Of a DNA stretch of 64,000 nucleotides, positions 11,501-26,500 are shown one piece after another. The translations under genes were made by a program, and so were the position numbers. The stretch is from Erpetoichthys calabaricus (taxonomy: Eukaryota; Chordata; Cladistia; Polypteriformes; Polypteridae): NCBI RefSeq assembly GCF_900747795.2, contig NC_041394.2:39075226-39139225 (forward strand), read 5' to 3'. The notes below the pieces were generated by a model. That model made no database searches. It was not told the DNA's origin and saw only the letters and a list, made by a program, of their open reading frames with translations. How positions within the stretch are numbered: the stretch's first letter is position 1; every line of letters starts with the position of its first letter.

Positions 11501-14500
11501 ATATGATCAGTTCATCAGAGACATAGCAGTCTATGACACAAAATACAAATTATGAACCCAAACACAATAGCTAACTCTGGATATGTCCAGGACCTTTTTC
11601 CCATTACCAGAAGATCCCAAACTTACCAGCACCCACACTGTTTCGCACCATTGTCATTGCTCCCAGAACACGTAACTTTTTGGGTTTCAGTTCAGCCAGG
11701 ACCTAGGATAGAGAGAGCAAGAGAGAAAAGAAAGAAAGCTGGAGTTTACAAACAGTAAAAAGAAGTTAATTCTAGTGATGAAATGTAAAAATGAAAAGGT
11801 GGTGTGCATCATCAGGAATTTTAATAGTCCAAAGGAACATTGCCATTGCACTCTAATCAGTATAAGAATGTTAGATATTGAGAAGCATTCTAATGTGACT
11901 ACGGGTCCACTAGGGGCAATACTATAACTCTTATGTATCTTTGGTAATAAATTAAAAAAAAATTAGGCAACCGGGGATATGGATTGGATAAAAATGTTTC
12001 TGTCTTGTTATTGGTTACTTCAATAGATCAAGCTCGAGTTATAAATGGGTTTAATTAGAGCAGTAATTTTAGGGGTAGGGTCCTTTTTTAACAATTGTTT
12101 TACATAGCTCCAATTTAACACTTTTGGCTTGCTTGACTCTGATCTGGTTTACCAAAGTGGACATCAAATAAGCAGGTGTTTGCAGTCAAAATAAAAAAAA
12201 ATCTCTTAAGATTACCTAGCAGAGTTAAGGTGTACTTTTTTTTTTTTTTTTTTTTTAAACTAAATGCTAATAACTGGTTATTTTACTGTACAAACACTCT
12301 GTACAATTGTTTTTCGTTACTCCTCCCTTCTAGCAAATGACAGGACCATCCAGGTTCACAACAGGAGATTCAAGGACAGCTTCTTACTACAGGCTGTAAG
12401 GCTACTAAACAGCTAGTCATAACATTAGATACGTTATGGAATTCTGAATGTAGAATATGTAATTGCATACATATGTTGTATTCTATGTATACTTTTGTTG
12501 GTATTGCATATCTCCTCAGAATAGTGACAGTAATACAAATTAGGATGCAATTGTACCATAAACACATGACAATAACCTTGAGCTGGAAAACTTTACCTCT
12601 ATAAGGGCATAAACCATGTATAGTGCTAATTAATAAATAGCTACAAACTGCACAATTCAAGCATAAAAGCTAAATTTAATTAGTTTATCCTTGGTTTATG
12701 AGGAGTACAAAAAACAAACACCAAGTCCTCGGTTTGAGACAGCACAGTTGTGCAGCAGTACTACGTATGGAGTTTGCACATTCTGCCTGGGTATGTTTGG
12801 ACTTTTCTTCTGGTAGACCACTTTTCCTACTACATGTAGGTTTTATTAATTGACAACTGTAAATTGGCCTCATATGAGGGAGTATGGGTTTGTCTATGTA
12901 AATCAATGGTTATGAATGATCTAGATTAAAAAAAATGCTTAATAAATTTTTTGTGACTTGCTTAAGTTTACTTTTCAGACTTGTTTGAATCTAAACATAT
13001 TGGGTTCCATTAATATTATGCTTGAACAGCAATATACATTTCTGGGTTTTATTCAGTGCCACTACTAGTAAATTAGTAATTAAATGTGGTTTTCATTCTT
13101 TTGTAATGGCACTACTTGATCTGTATTTTTGTTCTTTTTATAACTCTAAGTTACTATGCAATACACTGTGATTTTATTGGATACTCACTAAATTAGAATG
13201 CAACCTCACTGCAGCCATGTGTTGATACAATTATATCAAGAGCCACGAATTCTGCTGCAGTTTTAGGATTTTAAGGGAGTTGCCAGGACATCATAATTTA
13301 ACATCATAATTAAAATTTACAGTGCAATGATATAAATTACCAACACATGAAAGAAGGTAAAAAATGTATTCTCTCATGTGCAGAGTACAATGAAATCCTT
13401 AGTTGAATGCCCAATCAACATACAACACCTAATGATGAACACAATAGATTTAGCCAGTTGAGCATTGCCAATCCACCTAACTTACATGTCTTTGAGTATG
13501 GGAGGAAACCTTTGGAGACACAGGGAGAACATGCATGCTCCAAGCAGGCAGGACCCAGGACATGAATCCTGGCCTCCTCATTGCACGGCAGCAGTGCTAT
13601 CACTGTGCCACCCACTTCGGAGTATAGTTACATAATCAAATCTCATTTTAAAATTTCTTTAAATAATTTTGCATATGTTTAAATTAACTAAATATTTCAA
13701 CAGCCCTCACTTGTTTAGAATGCATTGCATTGTCAGTAAGCTAAGTTTTATCACTTATTTGTGAACTATGTGGCTGCATCACCCTTCCATGACATAACAC
13801 ATAGCTCATCAAGGTAGCTGGATGAAGGCACTGCCAGTATTCTCACTGGAACTTTGAAGAATGAGTGAGAGTCAGTTAGACTGTACTGACCATCAGAGAT
13901 ACCCAAGTAGTGGTTCAGCTAAAATAAAGCACTGAAACTTTTTTTTTTTTTTTTTTGCTTTTTAATGGTACAATACTTTGCTTGTTATTTCTAGTAAACA
14001 AAAGTAAATAAAAATATAGAAGATAGTTATAAAATATGTAAGAATTACGTATTCATGCATTTTCTATCCATTGCTTACAGCTACACACAGAGGGATAAAG
14101 TAGTAGACAGTTCATTGTAAAAGAGGCATTGCCTTGGCATAATTGTTTAATATTGTGAAATAATGTGCTTCTGACATTCAGTAAAGTGCAAGGCAAGCGG
14201 GTGCAATAGAAAATGGTGTTCATTCTGTAGAATTGTATATTGATGGTGTTCCCTAACGTCACACTCATTCTGCATTTTGGTTAAAAGTCAGGCAGTAAAA
14301 AATGAAAGATAGCCTTTAAATATGCACTATTATTTGAACTCTTGCTGCTATGTTTGGTATTTCATGTAACTAAACAGGAATTGCTTTACTTTCTCTGTCT
14401 TGCTATGGTGCGTTATAATAGGAAAGTAAAGAATACGTGCAGTAGAGGGGTGTAGTGTCTTTTTTTATAAGCAAACACAATCTGCAATCATAGAGAAATA

Positions 14501-17500
14501 ATTTTGTCAAGGTTCTGAATATTCTAATGCTTCTGACGCTGCATACAAAATTTCTAGTGAAGTAAAAAAAAAAAAAAAAAAAAAACAGAGGTGAAGCAGG
14601 CACTAATTTATATGTAGGATTAAAATGTAACAAATCCAGTTTCCTAAAGTGCCCCTTATTCCTTTTAGAGCCACTGCCCACCACACAGTGCAATGCACCT
14701 AACACTGCAAACTGTAATGACATGCCAACCGTAAATTTTACTGTAGTTTTTATCTTGTATAATGTTTCTTAGTAGGCAATATTTTCTCATCTTCTGTGTT
14801 GCCATGTCACAAGGAAACAGTACATGGGTTGTATATCCATGATGGCACACAGCCAAAGAGTTAAAAAATTAAAGCAATCTTAGCTATCACATAGTTTATG
14901 TTAAGCCTCCTGTCTTAGCCATCGAAGCTTTATCTAATTCATGCATCTCATGTAGCACACTGTAACATCTCTGACCTTCTAAAATAAAAAAAATCTAACA
15001 GCTATGATCAACCGAAGATGGCTTTATCATTGGCCATAACATCAGTAGACTTACTATATATTTACTGTATACCATATGATAAAGCACTTAATGATAGATC
15101 ATCACTTGGATGGATAGTCACAGAGATGCGAAAACAAATAGTGTATGGCACACTCAAAAACCAATGAAAGGAATGGGTGACTCTGATCAGTCTAGGAGAG
15201 CAGATGCACCTGTTTCTTTCCATAACTTGCCTTATAGATGTGGAAGAATAACAGGACAGAGGTTTTGGAGCACAGTAGAAATGGGAAAGCTGGCATCAGA
15301 TTCAATGGCATGGTAGAAAGAACATAATGCATTTCAGCCTGGATTTGTCCTATGGGTCTGGTATTGGACAAGCCAAAATGTGCATTGACACTAGGATGAG
15401 GACCACAACAGCATGGAAAGACTGGATAGATAGATATGAAAGGCACTATGAGATAGACAGAGATATGGAAGGCAGTATATAATAACTGCTGCTTCAATTT
15501 GTTCCCCCCTAAAAACTGCGCCCCCCACCCAAATTGTTTTTGCCAGCTACCACTGTATACAACTATATACCCATTCAAAATGCAATGAGAAGTGAAGCAA
15601 AATGACACCTTTTATTGGTTAACTGAACAGATTACAATATGGAAGCTTTCGAGGCAGCCGCATGTTGAATGGCTAACGTGGTACATCATCCTACTACTAT
15701 AACCATTCAACATGATAAGACTAAGAAAGTAGATGAATAAAATCCATAATTTGGTCAAGGAAAAAATGTTCACTTTTGAATGACAAAATCAAGACAAAAA
15801 TACTGCCTTGACCTAGTAATTAAATAGATGCTACTACATTGAGACAAATTAGCCATTCTAGTTACCTAATATTATAAGTTATAAAATAAGGTCATTTTTT
15901 CACACACATTTACATAAAAACTGTACTTTAATTTATCCAGTTATAAGATTTTAAAATATGATTCCATTTATTTTCACTGTATTGTTGGGTACAAATGGTA
16001 TTTGTTGCTTGTCCCATTAGTACAAAAAGAGCAACAATACAATACAGCATAGTATGACACAGCTAATACAACCCATTAAAACTGAGCAACTATAAGTATC
16101 GGAATGTAACATGCCCAAATGCATTTTGTTCAGTCAAGAGTCACAGGGAGCATGACAAGTTAAAAATGAACTTTACTATAGGAGGAGTTTCAGGTGAAAT
16201 TTTTTTTAAACATCTACAAATCCATAGTCCTGATCCACCACACATACGTTTTTCAGTTTCAACATAATTGTAGTCTCTGAGTCCCAAGGAGTTTCAAAAT
16301 GTTATGAATTTCATAACTACTCAAGGACAAAATTGATATGTCGTTTGAAAATATGCTAATGTATTTTGTGGCCCTCTAATAATAACTTTATTAACACTCT
16401 ATACATAAAAATTGTGCATGCCTTTCCTTTTCTATTTTCAGTTACCTGAAAAAATCCTGCAACTGCAGCAGCACCACACTTGTCACGATGCATCCCTGCC
16501 ATGATTCCTCCAGCCTTGATATCTGCTCCACCAGTGTCATAGGTTATTCCCTATGGATTTAAAAAAAGAGAGTGTATATCATACAAATACACACACAGTT
16601 ACATATAAAAAATCATTTATTTATACTCTGTACACAAAATCATTTTTTTCCAAGTCTACGGATCTAAATAACCCCTCTGCAGGTAACAGAAATTCATAAA
16701 AATCCCATCACACATACCTTTCCAACCAGCAGCACAGTTTTGTCAATAGGACCCTCTCCTGTGTACTCCAGCTTGATCACACGAGCGCGGTGACGGGGCA
16801 CAGCTGAAACAAAAACACACAATTCTGTTCACAGGTCTCAAAAATGCAATGGCCCAAGCTGCAACCCACTGTAAATATTTCAAGGGCGGGAACTAAAATA
16901 CGGTTTTCTGTAAAACCCGGGGGCAGCCATTTAAACATACGTACATACATTTGTACAGAAACTAATAATTTACTATATTGCCGTACCAATGTAATAATAA
17001 AAATGAACTCAAACAAACAGCATATGGGCAACAGTATTCAAACAATTTTCAAACAATACATTTAACAAAAAATGCATATACATTAAATTATGGTAGAAAA
17101 CCCTAAAAGCCAAGATGTTAGGCTCATTCATTTTACTGGATTCGATAAGATAAACTTTATTAATCCCATGGGGAAATTCAGATGCATACTGTAGCCTAAA
17201 CATAAAAAAACTAGGATAAAGACTCACATTTGGATAATATAACCAATTAATCAATCGATAACTAAATGAATAAAAATAAACTTAATGAGTACAATGGATG
17301 GAAGAATTGAATTGCCTGACAGCAGTGGCCAGAAAAGACCCTAAGAGGCACTTCTTAGCACACAATGGTGGAATTAGCCAGAGGCTAAAATAGCTCCAGG
17401 AGAGTTACCTCCTGATTATGATGGAGAGGATTTTTCCATGAAGGTATCCGATTTTGCTTATTATAGCTGATAGACAAGTGCTTTTATGAAATTTGATAGT

Positions 17501-20500
17501 AATGATATCTGATGTGTACATTTTTAGCATATCCTTTAAGTAACTTACTGTTGGCACAGCGATTGACAGCAGCTAAGCAGGGATATTCCTTTTCCAGGTC
17601 CTTCAATTCACTGACTATGGAAACCTGCATAAAGACAAAGCATTTTTAGGTTCTGTCCAATGACACCTCTCCCAGCACCTTCTGAATTTCAAGCAGTCAC
17701 CTTAACAGGTGTGTTTTTAAAAAGTTCCTGTATATACTCTGCCACCTTGGGTGCTGCCATTCTTTCTGGATCTGACCCACCAATGTCTCGATATGCAACT
17801 CTGCAAAATAAAAAAGAAATACAGGAGGGCTCCAGAGATGGACGGTATACCTTAATGACTGTGAATACTTGTGCAGCATTGCACCAATATCTGAGTTTTG
17901 CAGTATTGTTGATACCAGAATAAGGTGAACCACAAATAACCTCTTCAAGACCAGCAAAAGTTGAACTTAAAATCTAACCTTTTGAACAAAGTGCTATTAA
18001 GCAGGTTATGAAAATGTAAAATTACAAATATTTATTTGTTAATGTAGTATCTTCCTGTATTTTAACTTTTTTATTAAAATCCAACAGAAGGCTCTTGCTA
18101 TTGAAACCCAACAAAAACATATTATGCCTTTAACAACATATTTTTGTTCATTAGAAAAACGTTTATAATGAAACTACTATAGGAATTCTTTTGTTCTTCA
18201 GCACTACACTTTTCCCTGTACACTGTCAGCAAACCACAAATAGAATAATGTAGTGTGTAATTAAGATATTTTAGTCACCTCTTCCATGATGATCCATTCA
18301 CTGGTGCTTTACTCAAGAGAAGAGTTCCCCATCCCCCCAACCATGACTGCCGCCACAGGTGCCCGTTGTTCTGTAGCCCTATATTATCATACCATAGGCA
18401 CAGTTCCAATGTGTAGCGCTGTCATTAATTCATTTAGCACGTTTCACTCCTAGTGACTTTAGTTTAATTTCTGCAAGGTAGCTGTCTGATACTGATTTGC
18501 TTTAATTGAGCACCACAGCCTTTAGTCTACCAATTGGCATTTCAATACCTCTTACCATCAGCTCTTTATGAACAGCCAGGTTCATTGTTTGTGCCTCACA
18601 TGGGACATTTACTACTTTTAGATAATGCTGTATGACATTTATAATTCCCCACATCAGTTTTAACTGTAAGCACAGATTCATATTTAATATTAAATTCACT
18701 TAATATGCCGTCAATACAAGAAGCAACATTTTTGGCACTGTGGCTTTACTTTAACTTTCTTGTTTTTAGCACAGCACCCTGTAAATCCCAGTTATCATCA
18801 ATAAAGTGTGAAGTCACCGTCACATAGACTGGTGGACATCTCTCCCAACAAAAGCCTATGGTAAGTGCAACATCCTTACCAAAAAGCATTTTGATAAAGT
18901 TTGCTTTAGTTTTCTCATATAGTTTTACAATTCAATCAGTATTTACTCCTCAAACGTGACATTGTATCTTGACTAACTTGTGGATGAACTCTTGAAACCC
19001 ACTCCCCTGTAGAATGCTGTCTGGACACATATCTTTGCGTATGAATGTAAACAGTTCTCATGAATGACGCTTTGCCACACTGCTGTTAAACCGTGTTCTG
19101 CTGATCGGGAGAAAAATGCCGTCAAGCAAAGCCATTTTTACTGGGGTTCTTCAGACTCCAATGCCCTTAAAGTGCCCCCTTAAATTACTTGTCATTGAAT
19201 GGTATTTTAACTCAGTTTTGCAAAATCTACAGAGCACATCAGCTTTCCGTGGAATCTTTCCATTAATACTGTAGAATAGAATCCAAATAGCTGCCAAACG
19301 TTACTTTTCAGATGACCTGGGGCCTCATGTACAACGCCGTGCGTAGAACTCGCACTATAACATGGCGTAAGCACAAAAGCGGGATTGTGCGTACGCACAG
19401 AAAAATCCAGATGCAGGAATCTGTGCGCACGCATACTTTCACGTTCTTCCACTACATAAATCCCGATTTGCGTGAAAAGTAACGCACGTGCCTTCTGTCC
19501 CGCCCCAACTCCTCCCAGAATTATGCCTCTTTGAATATGCAAATCAATATAAATAGCATTCTGTGAAAAGACAATGGGAAAAGCACGGGAGAAAATATAA
19601 GAATTTCAGCGAATACCAAGTGGAGGCAAAGGAAAAACGTACAATTTGTTGGTTTAAACAGTGGTATAATCAACAAAAGGAAGCTGATCGAGTGACAGAG
19701 TGTCGGAGAAACTCGAAGGCTCAACTTCACAAAGTCGCACAGTGCCCGAAATAAAAAAGAAATCACATATCAAAGTCGCCGTGAAAAAGCGAGTCGTAGC
19801 CCACCGTCTGAGTGTCATATGAAAGCTTATTAGGGTACAGACAAAAAAAAGGCACACAGTGGGGAAAAAAGCACGAAATGTCAACTTTAATCACGTAGTT
19901 TATTTTGCCATTAAAGTAGAACATCATAAACTTCATCTTAAAATCGTTTAATTTACTAGTTACTCAAATCCCATTGTAACTAAAGTGGCATGTTAAATGC
20001 TTTGTTCTGTATTTGATCTTCTATGTGCTCTGTGTGTATGAATCACTACCTGCTTTTTAAACGGGCTTTCTCTTTCTCTGACAGGACACATAATCCATTA
20101 CATTCTTGATATTACAGCTCTCTGAATAATTAAAATACTGAGATGTATACGTGATATCTTTTTCATGATGATAGGAATGAAACCTTGTTATTAAACATGG
20201 GAACACGGTGGCGCAGTGCTTGTTCATGTCTCACGCAAGAGGCTTGCTGCGCCATGCGCAACCTTCAATTAAATAATTTATCACAGCAGTACTGTCTCTT
20301 TCAAACGTACTAACCTCCAATTCCTGTCCTTACTTTTCTTTCTCCAAAAACTCAATCGCCACACAATAAGCTCTGTAATAGACGTGAAGCCATTTGTAAG
20401 CTTAGAACTTCGATTCTTCAAAACTTTTAAGGAACATTGAAATATCTTAGTAGTACGTGTTTAATTATTATATCCGTCTATCTTTCCAGTGTCGCGTCAG

Positions 20501-23500
20501 CACCAGCAAGAATACAGAGCAAGACAGGAACAATTACTGAACTAGCTAGCGCTGCGGTACCGTGTCCTCACGTTTAATTATAAACAATACAGATTATTTA
20601 AATGAAGTTAAAGTTTTATCTGTATAATATAATCAACATGTTTTGCAGCATTTCGTCTTAGAAATGAATACCGTCATCACATGTAAATACGCGCTTTATA
20701 AAGTGGCGCAGGTTGTGCAATATTATAACTGTAGTGCAAGTTTACAGTGGGGTAATTGTACTTATAAGTCCAAATATTTCTACAAGCACTACTTGATGGA
20801 CTGATTTAGTGTGTTTAGAGTTCTTGGGATGAAACTGTTTCTAAACCGCGAAGTCCGTACAGGGACTAAAGCGTTTGCTGTGGCTCAGGCAGCATCTGCT
20901 TCATGCTGTGTACCGATAATTCTCTTTCCAATCAGCTGCTGCTGTGATTTCCCACTCAGATACAGTGATATAAATACTCCGAGTGGTGCAGTGAGAGTAA
21001 TGTGGAAAAAGATGATCTGCTGTGGCAACCCTTAACGGGATCAGCTGAAAGAACATGCAGTGAGAGTTACAACGCTAAAGCAGTTATGGTATTTGGAATA
21101 CTATGGCTATTCCCTGGACCATTATGTTGCTACAGGTTAATTACAATCAGATGCATTACACTAATAAACAATATGCAGTTAATTTCAGTGTATTTATAAA
21201 GCCGCGCCAGGAATGTGGATTTAAGAATGAAAGGGTGATCACACAGGAACAGTAGCACTGCTTTGACGCTGGGTGCCGCCAGTCTGCAAAACCGGGCGGA
21301 TAAATTGCGTACGCCAAGGAATGAGTTACCATGGAAATGTGCGTGGCTTTACGCCAAGTTTAGGTTTTATACATCGCGATTTGAGCGTGGAAACGTTCGT
21401 ACGCAACATTTCTGTGCGTACGCACCGTTTATACATGAGGCCCCTGATGTGGCGATTTCTTCCGCTACCCTAATTTTTCCTTCAATCGTGCAAACCTACG
21501 TCACATGAAACAAGTCAAAAAGGTATTTTGAAAACGCTCTAAAAAAAATAGTGCACTTTAACAGCATACCAAAAGTTATTATACTTTCAATTGTGTGTCT
21601 TAGCATTTGAGTATTTGTTTTCAAATATATTTAAATTATACTCTTGGAATTGCAAAGTTTGCTCTGGCAGACCTAGTATGAAACAAAGCATCTTCAACTC
21701 CATTGCTTTCTAACCCTGAAGACATACACCATTTTAACATACAGGGACCAAAAGATTTGAAAGTAATGCTTACTATTGTCTAATAATAACTTTATATATA
21801 CTTAAAGTTTTCTCCTACTTTTTAAAAAAACTTCATGGTGCCCATTTCCCTTGTTGTCCAAAGTATGTGTCATTTAATGTTTGTAAAAGGCTTTTGAGAG
21901 TATTCTGCAGAAAGTGCACTTTAGTTTGAACTGATCTCGTCAAAAGTTGATAGTTTAAAGTTTTAAAGAGAAAACGAAATTTAATGTGTCATCACATAAT
22001 ACAAAATAGAACAATGTGAAATACAAACTTTGATTTATTAATGAATATTAAAAAGGTACTTGGAGCCCTACTGTCATCCAATTCCACTGTCCATGATTAT
22101 TATTATAGCATGTATTGTATTTTGTGCAGTACACACCTGTTTATATAAATTTGGTTTCTGAAACAAACACACTGTTAGTTTTAGGACATGTAGGCTATTT
22201 GCTACTTAACTACATGTAAACATTCATATTTAGGAAGATTTAGCCCATGTGGATTGATCATGAACTTTTTGTCATAACCAGTTCTTCATTTTGTTTATCG
22301 TGTAAATGTGATGCTGCCTCTGTTACTCCATCTTTGTCATCTTTTTCGATTTCTGTAGCTGTTCTGCTACATTCCATTTGTGTCAAAAGGTAACAGAACG
22401 CCAACACCCCCCACCATGTGCATCACCTTAGTGACAAGTAACAAAAGGAACTTCCTGATGTGCTCTACCATGGCCAAAATGATATATGAAAATTTCTCCC
22501 TGTTGACAAATCTCTATTGGTGTCTTGTTTATTCAAGTGTACTGTGCACCGTTACTATATGGATTAAATTATGTACTTAACACTAGTCCAGAAAACTGGG
22601 TTCATACTAATAATAAATTAAAATTAACAATGTGAACCCTGACTACTTCAAAATAGAAGACATAACTAGACAAGAGTGCCCATTATCCCCATGCCTTTTG
22701 TGATTGCCTTTGAACCATTATTAGCTATTATTTTCTTGAAACAAGGGATTATAAAGAACATTAGAACACTCTAGATGAGAACAGGCCATTCAGCCCAACA
22801 AAGCTCGCCAGTCCTATCCACTTATTTCTTCCAAAAAAACATCAAGTCGAGTTTTGAAAGTCCACAATGTCTTACTGTCTACCACACTACTTGGTAGCTT
22901 ATTCCAAGTGTCTATCGTTCTTTCAGTAAAGACAAACTTCCTAATGTTTGTACAAAATTTACCCTTAACAAGTTTCCAGCTGTGTCCCCGTGTTCTTGAT
23001 GAACTCATTTTAAAATAACAGTCTCAATCCACTGTACTAATTCCCTTCATAAATTTTAAACACTTCAGTCGTGTCACCTCTTAATCTTCTTTTGCTTAAA
23101 CTGTAAAGGCTCAGCTCTTTTAATCTTTCCTCATAATTCAACCCCTGTAGCCCTGGAATCAGCCTAGTTGCTCTCCTCTGGACCTTTTCTAGTGCTGCTA
23201 TGTCCTATTTATAGCCTGGAGACCAAAACTGCACACAGTACTCAAGATGAGGCCTCACCAGTGCATTACCAAGGTTGAGCAGAACCTCCTTGGACTTGTA
23301 CTCCACACATCGTGCTATATAACCGAACATTCTGTTAGCTTTCTTAATGGCTTTTGAACACTGTCGGGAAGTCGATAGCTTAGAGTCCACTATGACTCCT
23401 AAATCCTTCTCATAAGGTGTACTCTCGATTTTCCGACCACCCATTGTGTATTCAAACCTAATATTTTTACTTCCCATGTGTAATACTTTACATTTACTGA

Positions 23501-26500
23501 CATTACTATCCAAGTCCTTCTGTAATGATACAACGGATTCCAAACGATCTGCTAATCTACCTATCTTTGTATCATCTGCAAACTTAACCAGCTTGTTACT
23601 TATATTCCTATCTAAATCATTTATATATATATTAAAAATAGCAGCAGCCCTAGCACTGACCCATGTGGAACACCACTCTTAACATCAAACAGTTCTGATG
23701 AGGTTCCTCGCACCATCACCCTCGGATTCCTGTGTCTGAGCCAATTCTGCACCCATCTGAAAACATCACCCCGAACTCCCAATTCTTTTAATTTGATGCC
23801 CAACCTCTCATATGGCACCTTATCAAATGCTTTCTGAAAGTCCAGATAAATAATATCATATGCTCCACTTTGATCGTATCCTTTTGTTGCCTCCTCATAG
23901 AATTCCAGCATGTTAGTAAAACACAACCTCCCTCTTCTGAACCCATGCTGACTGTTCAGAATAACTCCTGTCCTTGCCAGGAGTTGCTCAATCTTATCCT
24001 TAATAATTCCTTCCATTAATTTTTCTGTGATGCATGTTAAGCTTACTGGCCTATAGTTGCTTGGTTCTGCCCGGTCATCCATTTTATATAATGGGATGAT
24101 ATTTGCCATTTTCCAGTGCTTCGGAATCTCTCAAGTGCGCAGTGACTTCCTAACAATATGTGTCAAGGGTTTATATTTGTACAGTAATCCCTCCTCCATC
24201 GCGGGGGTTGCGTTCCAGAGCCACCCGCAAAATAAGAAAATCCACAAAGTAGAAACCATATGTTCATATGGTTATTTTTATATTGTCATGCTTGGGTCAC
24301 AGATTTGCGTAGAAACACAGGAGGTTGTAGAGAGACAGGAACGTTATTCAAACACTGCAAACAAACATTTGTCCCTTTTTCAAAAGTTTAAACTGTGCTC
24401 CATGACAAGACAGAGATGACAGTTCAGTCTCACAATTAAAAGAATGCAAACATATCTTCCTCTTCAAAGGAGCAAACAAATCAATAGGGCTGTTTGTCTT
24501 TTAAGTATGCGAAGCACCGCGGCACAAAGCTGTTGAAGGCGGCAGCTCACACCCCCTCCGTCAGGAGCAGAGAGAGAGAGAGACAGATAAAAAAATCAAT
24601 ACGTGCCCTTCGAGCTTTTAAGTATGCGAAGCACCGTGCAGCATGTCACTTCACGAAGCAGCTGCACAGAAGGTAGCCAACGTGAAGATAATCTTTCAGC
24701 ATTTTTAGACGAGCGTCCATATCGTCTAGGTGTGCGAACAGCCCCCCTGCTCAATCCCCCTACGTCTGGATCAGAAAAAGTCAGCGCAAGAGAGAGAGAG
24801 AGAGAGAGAGAAGTAAGCTGGGTAGCTTCTCAGCCATCTGCCAATAGCGTCCCTTGTATGAAATCAACTGGGCAAACCAACTGAGGAAGCATGTACCAGA
24901 AATTAAAAGACCCATTGTCCACAGAAATCCGCGAACCAGCAAAAAATCCGCGATATATATTTAAATATGCTTACATATAAAATCCGCGATGGAGTGAAGC
25001 CGCGAAAGGCAAAGCGCGATATAGCGAGGGATCACTGTACTCGCTAGCCTCCTTAAGAATTTGAGGGTAAATATTATCTGGTCCTGGTGATTTGTTTGAT
25101 TTCAGCTTATTTAATCTGAGCAGTACTTCTCCCTATACAATTTACAAATCCCTCAGTACCTCCTTAGTGGTCCCTGTTACCTCTGGGAGGTTATCCACTT
25201 GTTCAGTTGTAAACACCTCAGAAAAATGTAAGTTTAGGGCATCCGCTATTTCACTGTTTGTATCTTTTAATTCCCCTTTACTATTTCTGATGCACTTGAC
25301 CTCCTCCTTGACTGTTCTTTTACTACTAAAATACTGAAAGAATCTCTTAGGGTCGTCTTTCACCTTATCTGCTATATTCCTCTCCAACTGTCTTTTAGAC
25401 TCGCCAGATATCCTTCTTAATGGTTGCCCTCATGTTCTCATACGCTCTATGATTCACTTTGTGGTCATTAGTCTTACGTGCCTTATAAAAGCAGTTTTTT
25501 TCTTTGCAACTTCTTTTTTAGATCTTTATTAATCCACAGTGGAGTTTAATGTAGTTTCCTATTAATTCCAAATTTAGGTGTGTATCTGTCCCGCATTACA
25601 TGTTAACACATTTTTAAACCTGTTCCACTGCTCCTCGACTGTCTCCACACTTAAAAGCTTATCCCAGTGTAGTCTATTTGACGTTGTCGCATCTGCTCAA
25701 AATTAGCCCTACCAAAGTTCAACTTAACAATTTTAGTCTTTGCATCTGCACTCTTACAAAATACTGAGAGTTGTATTACATTATGGTCACTTGACCCGAG
25801 TGGTTCAACCACCTCTACATCCTCAATTCTATCCTGATTATTACAAAATACTAAATCCAGACAGGCTTCACCCCTTGTTGGTGCTTTAACATGCTGTGTT
25901 AGAAAACAGTCACTGATTACTTCTAAAAACTCCTCCATCTGCAAGGTTATCCCAGTTAATATTTGGATAATTAAAGTCCCCCGTGACTATAATATCTCCA
26001 TGTAAACTTGCCTTTTTGATATTACTAAAAAGATGTCTGTTGAAATTACTGTCTGAATTGGGTGGTCTATAACACACTCCTAAAATAAGATCTCTTTCCC
26101 TAATATTTTCCAGGTGAAGCCACATGTCCTCACTAAGATGGTGCTCATCATCCAACTGAAGAAGACTTACATTTAAATCCTGTTTGGCATAAACAGCAAC
26201 CCCACCTCCTTTTCTGTTCTGTCTATCCTTCCTAAAAAATTTGTATCCCTCTATGTTACACTCATCCCCATCTTTTTTATTTAGCCAGGTTTCTGTTATT
26301 GCTATAATAATTATGCTCTGCTACATACAACTCCAACTCACTTACCTTATTTTTGATACTTCTAGCATTAAGGCAAGCTGTTTTTAATGTGTTACTCCTT
26401 CTACATTTAAATGTTTGCTTAGAATTTACATTACTATGCATTTTTATTTCTACATCATTGTTTGTTCTTCCATGTATAGATCTAAACCTGGCCTGTCCTA

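Larger units (their letters stand above)
19320..21443 (+). mobile_element. PIF-Harbinger-type DNA transposon, decayed
   Basis: Inverted ends GGGCCTCATGTA (19320 onward) and its complement (ending 21443), with the 3-bp target repeat CTG at 19317-19319 and 21444-21446. The subterminal regions are both rich in CGTACGCA-type motifs. Inside, the plus strand at 19574-19830 encodes a decayed Myb/SANT-like domain ([14 protein letters not shown], then [20 protein letters not shown]), the accessory DNA-binding protein that Harbinger elements carry next to a DDE transposase. No transposase is left. Confidence 0.75.
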
